From the NCBI GenBank assembly GCA_009801015.1, contig VHZZ01000007.1, positions 202,841-227,687 on the forward strand: 24,847 nt of DNA. The letters run 5' to 3'. Source of the stretch: Silene noctiflora (taxonomy: Eukaryota; Streptophyta; Magnoliopsida; Caryophyllales; Caryophyllaceae). The notes below the pieces were generated by a model, which worked only from the letters and a program-made list of their open reading frames with translations, was not told the DNA's origin and did not search any database. Below are positions 19,091 to 24,847 of the stretch, piece after piece. A program made the translations under genes and the position numbers. The number at the start of each line of letters is the position of its first letter. The stretch's first letter is position 1.

Positions 19091-20030
19091 TGACTCCTAT
19101 GTATTATATTTTTTCTAGAATTCAGACTAAATCGAGATGGTACAAATTCACAAAAAGATAAAAAGAGGGGATATGGTAACTTGTAACAAAGAGCAAAGTA
19201 GGGAATCAAGAAGGTTAAGGGGATTTTTGGTGACAAAGGGAGGGATGCTCATGTGGTTGATTGCCTTTGTTGGTTTATTTTACAAATCCTTTAGAGGTTC
19301 CTTCACCTTCTTTTTCCTGTACAAACGAATTTCAAAAATCACTACTTCTAAAGTTGATTCTCTTCTTTTATTACCTTTTTTTTTATTTTTTTTTTATAAT
19401 TTAATTTTCCTCTAATTTTTGACATTTTTTTTTTATCTTTTTCTCTTTTGAAATACCATCATTTTTATGCATGTCCACTTTCTTGATTTTATTTAGAGGA
19501 TTTGTTTATTATGTTCTCTGAATATACTAATTTTTGCAAAATGTTTTTTATTTTTTAGTTCAGCTTTTGTCATCTTTTGGTCCTTAATTGCTATAAAAAT
19601 AATTAGTCATAATACCCTTCTTTTAATAAAAACTATTTACTTTGTTTAATAGTCTTTTTTTTTTCTTTTAGGAAAATCATATTGATGGATATGCTTGAAC
19701 GTGTTTTATCTTTGTATTCATGATGACTTCTGCCATGTCAAGATTCACAAATTCATGATTTTTTTTAGTCTTAGTTAATTTAAATTGCAACATTCTATTT
19801 ATCTCAAAATTAAGTCGGGAACGACGAAAAAGTTATAAAGATATAAACTATTGATTGATGTCAGCCATCAACTTAAACTTTTGATGACTCAATCTCGCTA
19901 ATTTTATACCTTAATAGCTACATTAAGACAAGGAGGCTATATCTTTGTAGATGCTTTTATTGCTCATCAGTAAAAAAAAAAAAAAAAAAATTAAGATTTT
20001 AGCCAAAAAAAACTAGCCACAAACTTTAAA
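19090..20030. other. AT-rich intergenic DNA
   Basis: T-rich and A-rich runs (for example 19376-19396 and A-run 19972-19990) and no recognised gene. A 92-residue frame at 19137-19415 has no family resemblance and ends in a low-complexity Phe/Leu run, so I leave it out. Confidence 0.4.
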
Positions 20031-20044
20031 TGTTGCCCGTAAAA

Positions 20045-20130
20045 GTAGAGTTTAGTGGTTAAAATTTGGATAAAAATGTGAAACTTTTTAAGAATTTCAG
20101 GTTCAAGCCCCAGCAAGAGCGGTCTTGTGG
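20045..20130 (+). mobile_element. Possible degenerate tRNA-SINE fragment
   Basis: TTTAGTGGTTAAAATTTGG followed about 35 bp later by GGTTCAAGCCCC resembles the A-box and B-box of a tRNA-derived pol III promoter. B-box agreement (GGTTCAAGCC) is good and A-box agreement weak. No tail or target duplication recognised, so this is tentative. Confidence 0.3.
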
Positions 20131-20162
20131 GGATTTATGAACTGAGGGCTGAGGTATTCCTT

Positions 20163-20310
20163 CTAGACTTCGAGTTTATCACCCCCCTTAAAAGGGTTGT
20201 TGATTTGTTATACGTGGTTTTTCACTTTGCAGGTTCTCTAGACTTCGAGTTTATCACCCCAGTATAAGGGTTGTTGACCTGTTATACGTGGTTTGCACTT
20301 TGCATGTTTT
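20163..20310. repeat. Two-copy 73-75 bp tandem duplication
   Basis: CTAGACTTCGAGTTTATCAC starts at 20163 and again at 20238. Both copies continue through AGGGTTGTTGA, TTATACGTGGTTT and CACTTTGCA. They differ by a few substitutions and short indels. Non-coding. Confidence 0.85.
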
Positions 20311-20572
20311 CACTTATATCTTGGAGTTTATTCAGTATACACCAAATGTAGCGATTGCGTTTTTTTTTTTTTTCTCGTCCAAAAAGAAAACTTAGTACCA
20401 TTTTCTTACGTGAAAAAGAAGTATTTTTAACACATACTCCGTATTTGATTGGTTAATTGGTGAAATATATGTCATTGGAATTATATATGCAAAGTTTCTA
20501 CTCTTTTCAAAACAGAGGTAAACTGCATTAGTTTAATTAATTATCAAATTCTCTAATATCTGTATCTAAAAT

Positions 20573-20601
20573 CCCTTGCATTTGCACGGGTACTACACTA
20601 G
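20573..20601 (+). mobile_element. Helitron 3' terminus (plus strand)
   Basis: CCCTTGCA (20573-20580) pairs with TGCACGGG (20583-20590) with one mismatch, then TACTACA and CTAG (20598-20601) followed by T. This matches the hairpin-plus-CTAG end at 1744 in the other orientation and implies the same Helitron family. The 5' end, expected upstream, was not located. Confidence 0.55.
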
Positions 20602-21037
20602 TATAAGAACAAGATGCATTAACATCTACGTAGTATATATTTTTTTTGTTCTTATTATTTCACATCAAATTAATTGACAACAATCTAAGATATTTTGTGA
20701 AAGTGGTGCATTAGAATCATGCATGATGCATCCAGAAGTACCCTATTATTTATTCATTGATTTAAATTGATTTGTAAAATAAATAAAGATGGTAATATTA
20801 GATTATTAATTAATTAAATAGGGACCCACATAAAAGGTAAGAAAAGTTAAAGTGGAAAAAAAATGGGATTCGAAGGAGATGAATGATGAATGAAATATGA
20901 TATAGAGATGATTTTATGTAAAAATTCCCAACCAAAGGAACTTGTGTGAATAATTTTGAGGGGCAGATGTCAGACACGTATACGGCTATTCTCCTTACTT
21001 CACCAATCTACCTTTTTATTCCAATAAAATATTCCTT
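20602..21037. other. AT-rich intergenic DNA
   Basis: No gene recognised. Contains a CATGCATGATGCATC palindrome cluster around 20718-20733 and runs of TTAATTAATTAA around 20803-20818. Confidence 0.4.
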
Positions 21038-21046
21038 TTAGTTCTA

Positions 21047-21243
21047 GGCAAATTCTCATTGAAGACGGGCACTATCCGTCACAAGTTGAAGACGGATAGT
21101 GCCCCTCTCACAGTATGCAAGTGGCACTATTCATGGGTGCTTCATTTCTCCCCCACTTGCCCTCCCACTTGTCTTATTGTGAGAGGGACATTATCCGTCT
21201 TCTGCTTGTGACAGATAGTGTCCGTTACAAGCAAGACTCTTTG
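21047..21243. mobile_element. GACGGATAGTG-family Mutator-like MITE, complete, with 9-bp TSD
   Basis: Exact duplications TTAGTTCTA (21038-21046, 21244-21252) bracket a 197-bp element. The inverted ends run about 70 bp: left TTGAAGACGGGCACTATCCG, right reversed TTGTAACGGACACTATCTG, then GACGGATA and CCCTCTCACA in both. The left end forms a hairpin of 14-bp perfect arms, GGGCACTATCCGTC (21067-21080) with GACGGATAGTGCCC (21091-21104). It is a reference copy for the related elements at 14211 and 15733. The 9-bp duplication with long TIRs suggests Mutator superfamily. No transposase is encoded. Confidence 0.85.
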
Positions 21244-21283
21244 TTAGTTCTACTAGTATAGTCTATACATGTACACAAATATA

Positions 21284-21369
21284 CTCCGTCCGATTCACAC
21301 CAATGGTCACATAAATTCACTTTTCATAAAAAGTGGATCCATGTTACCATTGATGTGGATCGGAGGGAG
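21284..21369. mobile_element. Stowaway MITE, 86 bp
   Basis: TA flanks at 21282-21283 and 21370-21371. Left end CTCCGTCCGATTCACACCAA and reversed right end CTCCCTCCGATCCACATCAA match at most positions, and the arms continue with TGGTxAC. It would fold into a hairpin with a small central loop. It starts only about 30 bp from the neighbouring Mutator-like MITE duplication. Confidence 0.9.
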
Positions 21370-21403
21370 TATTTTTCTTTTCCGATAAAGTAATAGTTAA
21401 ACA

Positions 21404-21500
21404 TTGCTTCGTGAGACTAATAAAACTGCTGATTTTATGGTTTCAGTTGGAGATTATTATAAATCTTTTGAGTTGGTTCGAAAGCCGATGACTTTAACTC
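21404..21500 (+). pseudogene. Possible LINE RNase H tail remnant
   Basis: The translation LRETNKTADFMVSVGDYY resembles the RNase H C-terminal motif REANKxADxLAxxG of plant LINE/reverse-transcriptase proteins, with Asp of the catalytic set in the NKTAD part. Only this small part is seen. No start, upstream RT or other RNase H motifs remain. Fragment of an old insertion, low certainty. Confidence 0.4.
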
Positions 21501-21548
21501 ACCTCTATCATCCGAAAAGATGGAATATGTTGGTGTTATTGCAGATGA

Positions 21549-21737
21549 TCAATCTAGTTTTCTTACATCTGAAAAGTTCAAATCAGCCACGTACTCAACC
21601 AACTCCATAAACCTATTGTGATAAGGTTCCACAGCCATCTCATCCGTCATTTTAAATGCATCAAACTCAGCTCTCATCCTACTTCTAATGTGCTCAGGCA
21701 CGAAGGTAGCCATCAAGACTTTCTTAAAACCTCTCCA
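21549..21737 (-). pseudogene. Ty3/gypsy-type gag remnant
   Basis: A 62-codon stretch on the minus strand without a proper start reads WRGFKKVLMATFVPEHIRSR, then MRAEFDAFKMTDEMAVEPYH, NRFMELVEYVADLNF, ending at TGA 21551-21549. The pattern W..FK......F.P...R....EF.....M.V..Y...F.EL..Y is the capsid part of gypsy retrotransposon gag proteins found in plants. Sequence upstream on this strand continues in a different frame, so a frameshift is likely. No protease, RT or LTR found nearby, so it is a decayed fragment. Confidence 0.7.
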
Positions 21738-21850
21738 CCTTAATTACATAGTCGCTCCCATTATTCACCGCAACTTCCCTGATTACCTTTTTACTACGAA
21801 TCCACCATTATCAATACAAAAGAAATCATCTACACAATGCTTCACCTTTA

Positions 21851-21966
21851 TTTTTTATTTGGTTTAAATGAGCGTACTATGTCGCAGCTTTTGCGGGTAA
21901 TGATCGAACCCTCAACTTCATCGTTGGAATAAGAGAACTCTTACCACTTGAGCTAATTGTTCTTAA
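21851..21966 (-). mobile_element. tRNA-derived SINE with exact 15-bp TSD
   Basis: On the minus strand this begins TTAAGAACAATTAGCTCAAG, includes an A-box-like TAGCTCAAGTGG and, about 30 bp on, a B-box GGTTCGATC, and ends in an A-rich tail (AAACCAAATAAAAAA). The plus-strand word AATGCTTCACCTTTA lies on both sides (21836-21850, 21967-21981), a 15-bp target-site duplication made by L1-type retroposition. Total 116 bp. The exact duplication implies a relatively recent insertion. Confidence 0.88.
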
Positions 21967-22351
21967 AATGCTTCACCTTTAACAATGTAAATCGCCTTTT
22001 ACACATACAAAAATATCATTTACTATTTTCATACTTTGGTCATAGATATCTAACATTATTTTTACTTTCAGATCAAAAAATTCTTAGGATATGAAATATT
22101 AAATTTAAAACATGATTCGGATTTCATACTTTTCTATTTAGTCACATAAAAAAAATGTATAAAATAATACATTGTATACTCACAACATGAGTCTTGGATT
22201 TCCAACACTCAAATTAAAATTCAGCCTTACATTGATTTTTATGTTATGTTCATATATGCAAATTAGATGGGTGATTTACCGAATTAGTTAATTTAAGTAT
22301 AAGAGAAGTCTTATCTAGTGATTAAGACGTCGGTATTATAAATGGCTAAAG

Positions 22352-22377
22352 GGTTTGTTTGGCATGGTAAATAAGCT

Positions 22378-22421
<44 letters not shown>

Positions 22422-22748
22422 CAAAGTATCTTTTTTTGTCAAAACTTAGGTTAGCTTATATTTGTATAGGTGTTTTAATGAAAAACTACTTGGATTAGCA
22501 TGTGAAAAATAAGTTTATTTTTCTTTTTTACCTCTTCAATTTATAATATTAAATATCTATTACGTCCTTTCATTCATTTTACCATATTATCACAAATTTA
22601 CAGCTACCTATTAAGCTGGTTTGTTCATCAGTTAATTTATCAGCTACTACTTTTTAGCTATACTATCAGCTATCTTACAAGCTCTCACCCAGCTTATAAA
22701 TTTCCATCTAACTTTTTACCTTTTAGCTAATTTTGTCAAACAGAGTTT
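22352..22748. mobile_element. Possible hAT-like MITE interrupted by a 42-T tract
   Basis: Left GGTTTGTTTGGCATGG and reversed right ACTCTGTTTGACAAAATT are similar, and the body repeats CAGCTA/TAGCT words, as in common plant GTTTGG-ended hAT MITEs. A run of 42 T lies at 22380-22421, near the left end. A target duplication was not established, so boundaries are approximate. Confidence 0.4.
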
Positions 22749-23430
22749 AATTATTCATTTGAAGTATAAAACGGTTGATATTCGTTTTACAATATGAATT
22801 AAATTTGCGGTGAGATGAGCATTGAGATTTTTTTTGTTTTTTTTTTCAAAAAGAAAAAACACTAATAGAATCCCTTTCTTTTCAAATAGATTATGAATTG
22901 TATGATTCTCTAACCTAACTAATATATTTGAATAAAAGATTTTCAAAGGAGCATATACTATCACACCTAATATTATTGTATGGTGAATTTATCAAGAACA
23001 AAGATGGTATATTAATTGGGAATGGTGCTTATTGCTAAGTATCTTTCAACCATTCAACTTTCTTTTTAGGTTATTTGAGAAGTGACAATTACTCTGAATA
23101 ATACATTTGAAATAAGTAGAAGAAGAATAAATAATCCACTTGTGTCATTCACAAAAAAAGGAATTTTAAAGTAAGAATAAAATATTTTATTTGGTGTAAG
23201 AAAAGAATATCTTAGTTCTATAATTCTGTGACTGTAAATTGAAGTCACACAAGGCTTAGTGAAAAAGAGAGAATGGGTAGAGGAAAAAACAGCCTAAAAG
23301 AATGATAAAGGAGTACTCTAATAATAAGGGTGGAGAATCTTCTTATGCTACTTAAAACTTTTATGAAGTGGGAAGGAAGGTAAAGAGATTCTTATGCTAC
23401 AAAAATGACTTGAATTTTATTGGTTTTGTT
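22749..23430. other. AT-rich intergenic DNA
   Basis: No gene recognised. A short direct repeat ATTCTTATGCTAC / AATCTTCTTATGCTAC occurs at about 23335-23400. Confidence 0.4.
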
Positions 23431-23440
23431 AATAATAAAA

Positions 23441-23623
23441 GGGTAATGATAAATACAACCATAAGTGCTGTATTTAAGAACTAAACTACTTCCCAAAATG
23501 GAATTAAATTAGGAATTTATGACACAATTACGTGTAAATTGATGTCATTAATGTTTGATTTAAGTTTTTCTTTCCTTTTCTGGTCCCTTAAATACAGCCC
23601 TTAGGGTTGTATTTATCATTTTC
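23441..23623. mobile_element. Mutator-like MITE with 10-bp TSD
   Basis: Flanked by AATAATAAAA on both sides (23431-23440, 23624-23633). Inverted ends: left AATGATAAATACAACCATAA, right reversed AATGATAAATACAACCCTAA, continuing GxGCTGTATTTAAG for over 30 bp. Length 183 bp, no coding capacity. Long inverted repeats with 9-10 bp duplications suit a Mutator-type origin. It is unrelated in sequence to the GACGGATAGTG family. Confidence 0.8.
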
Positions 23624-23864
23624 AATAATAAAATGTTTGAACTAACAACATCCAATAATTATTATAGGTCAGGTTATGTTTGTTAATCAGCGGATTACTA
23701 TTAACATGAGTATATTGCAAAAATAAATTAATTATATATAAAGGTTACGTTTTGTTACTAAGGCTTGTCCTGGCGAACATATTTAAATTAGCAGAATTAG
23801 TTAAAGTGTTTGATAATTAGCTGATTAAGATTGATAAGTGAATTTCCTACCAGTATATCAAACA

Positions 23865-24310
23865 ATATGCTTGGTATGTCCGGAAAAATGGACCGGATTG
23901 GACCATTAGGTCTGGACGAATTCTTTAGGTCCAATCCTCGGTCCATATTTTTTTACCTTTCGCTAAAATACCCGGTCTGGTCCAAGACTGGGTATTTTAG
24001 GTCTGGACTAAAAGACCGAATTCGATGTTTTTTTAAGGTTAATGTTTATAATTTTAAAAATAGTTCACTAATTTACCTTCAAAAGACATTACAAACCACT
24101 CAATACTCAAATGTTAGTTTGATTATTTATTATGTTTAATTTAGCGAAACTAAATTTAATTAGTGCATAATTACGTGTGACAAGTCATAATTTTCGGTCC
24201 AATTAGGTCTAAGACCAGACCGACCGAATGTTTCGGGTTCTAAACCGAAACTTTTAAGTCCAGTATTCAGTCACAAAATAGTTTTAGGTCTGGTCTTCGG
24301 ATTTATTTGA
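23865..24310. repeat. GGTCTGGAC/GGACCGGA low-complexity repeat block
   Basis: Recurring words GGACCGGATTGGACC, TTAGGTCTGGAC, GGTCTGGTC, GACCAGACCGACCGAA alternate with AT-rich DNA. It contains a hairpin with 11-bp perfect arms, CTAAAATACCC (23963-23973) and GGGTATTTTAG (23990-24000). In word content it recalls the GGGTCGGG block at 3905-4170 but does not align with it. Probably decayed repeats. The 102-residue frame here is not a gene. Confidence 0.5.
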
Positions 24311-24410
24311 ATATATTGTTGCAATTAACTTTTCTAATAATTATATCCTAATTAAGATTTACCCCTTATTATTTCAATTATTTTAGACAAAACCCTAGTT
24401 GTAATAAACA

Positions 24411-24412
<2 letters not shown>

Positions 24413-24444
<32 letters not shown>
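24413..24444. repeat. 32-T homopolymer
   Basis: An uninterrupted run of 32 T residues. It could be the tail of a minus-strand retroposed sequence, but no target duplication was recognised, and length may be affected by sequencing error. Confidence 0.8.
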
Positions 24445-24446
<2 letters not shown>

Positions 24447-24515
24447 TATATAGTATGCCATTTCATCATCACCCCCCCTCTTTGTGGCCCATTAATAATC
24501 AATCTAAGCTATGTT

Positions 24516-24536
24516 CATGCATGCATGCATGCATGC
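24516..24536. repeat. (CATG)5 microsatellite
   Basis: Five CATG units in a row (24516-24535) plus a final C. The sequence is fully self-complementary and holds overlapping CATGCA RY motifs. No gene is nearby, and the rest of the window to 24847 is AT-rich without recognised genes. Confidence 0.85.
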
Positions 24537-24847
24537 TATATTGCTATATCTTGAATCTCAAAGTATTTTTAGAAGAGAATTTGTGTTTTGTTTTTAACCC
24601 ACGCATACAGTCAACTGTACCATGGACCCTTCCTCGTTCCTTTTGTTTTTAATTTTTGCAAAGTTGTCAACATAATACATGAGAAAATTGTAATACAAGC
24701 CTCTTAATTGATGCCTTCAATTCAATCTTTTTTCAAATTTGTAAAAATTATCTTTAATTTGCAGCTTTAAATTTATAATTATAACAAGTGTCAAAAATGT
24801 TTCATGATAGGGTTCAAGATAATTGTGGTGCTGAATTTTTTTTTTTT

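Noticed and set aside
19137-19415. 92-residue plus-strand open frame with a hydrophobic middle
   Set aside because: Ends in T-rich homopolymer-coded Phe/Leu, no recognisable domain, and no other exon around it.
21890-21966. Functional tRNA gene
   Set aside because: A- and B-box-like motifs are present, but no cloverleaf with acceptor stem could be traced, and the flanking 15-bp duplication plus A-rich tail indicate a SINE.
23831-24139. 102-residue plus-strand open frame
   Set aside because: Translation follows GGTCTGGAC word repeats and a hairpin, no start context or family match.

Overview
The window is plant nuclear DNA, about two-thirds A+T, with two spliced protein-coding genes and a large load of short transposable elements. 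Spliceosomal introns with GT/AG borders, a plant-only GARP transcription factor, and Stowaway, hAT, Mutator-like, Helitron and tRNA-SINE pieces point to a eudicot. The abundance of elements built on GACGGATAGTG and of TACGGAGTA-like motifs makes me suspect Caryophyllales (beet, spinach, Chenopodium or Silene type). That is a weak inference.

Region 1-4200 has no convincing gene. It holds AT-rich DNA, a Helitron 3' end, a short hAT-like element with an 8-bp target duplication, a nested hairpin block and a GC-rich repeat block. From 4343 to at least 12156 (+ strand) lies a nine-exon gene for a nuclear RNA-binding protein. It has an N-terminal RRM, an RD/RS-type low-complexity region with a triplicated 43-residue unit, and a C-terminal coiled coil. 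Its first intron carries about eight diverged copies of a ~160-180 bp tandem repeat. Further splice-bounded segments downstream (12483-13373) suggest 3' non-coding exons or an alternative C-terminus.

The second gene (17936 to 14772, - strand, convergent with the first) encodes a 432-residue GARP/G2-like MYB repressor. It is closest in my recollection to EARLY FLOWERING MYB (EFM) of the HHO/NIGT1 family. All three of its introns are occupied by repeats: a tandem array fills intron 1, a Stowaway MITE sits 12 bp from the donor of intron 2, and a hairpin-rich MITE sits in intron 3.

Region 18370-24847 is an accessory zone of repeats. It contains a hAT MITE with an exact 8-bp duplication, Mutator-like MITEs with 9-10 bp duplications, a Stowaway MITE, a second Helitron end, decayed Ty3/gypsy gag and LINE RNase H remnants, and a tRNA-derived SINE with an exact 15-bp duplication. 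I see no complete transposon ORF, no tRNA or rRNA gene, and no evidence of a wholly new multigene system. The most distinctive signals are the double-hairpin MITE family and the repeat-built introns.
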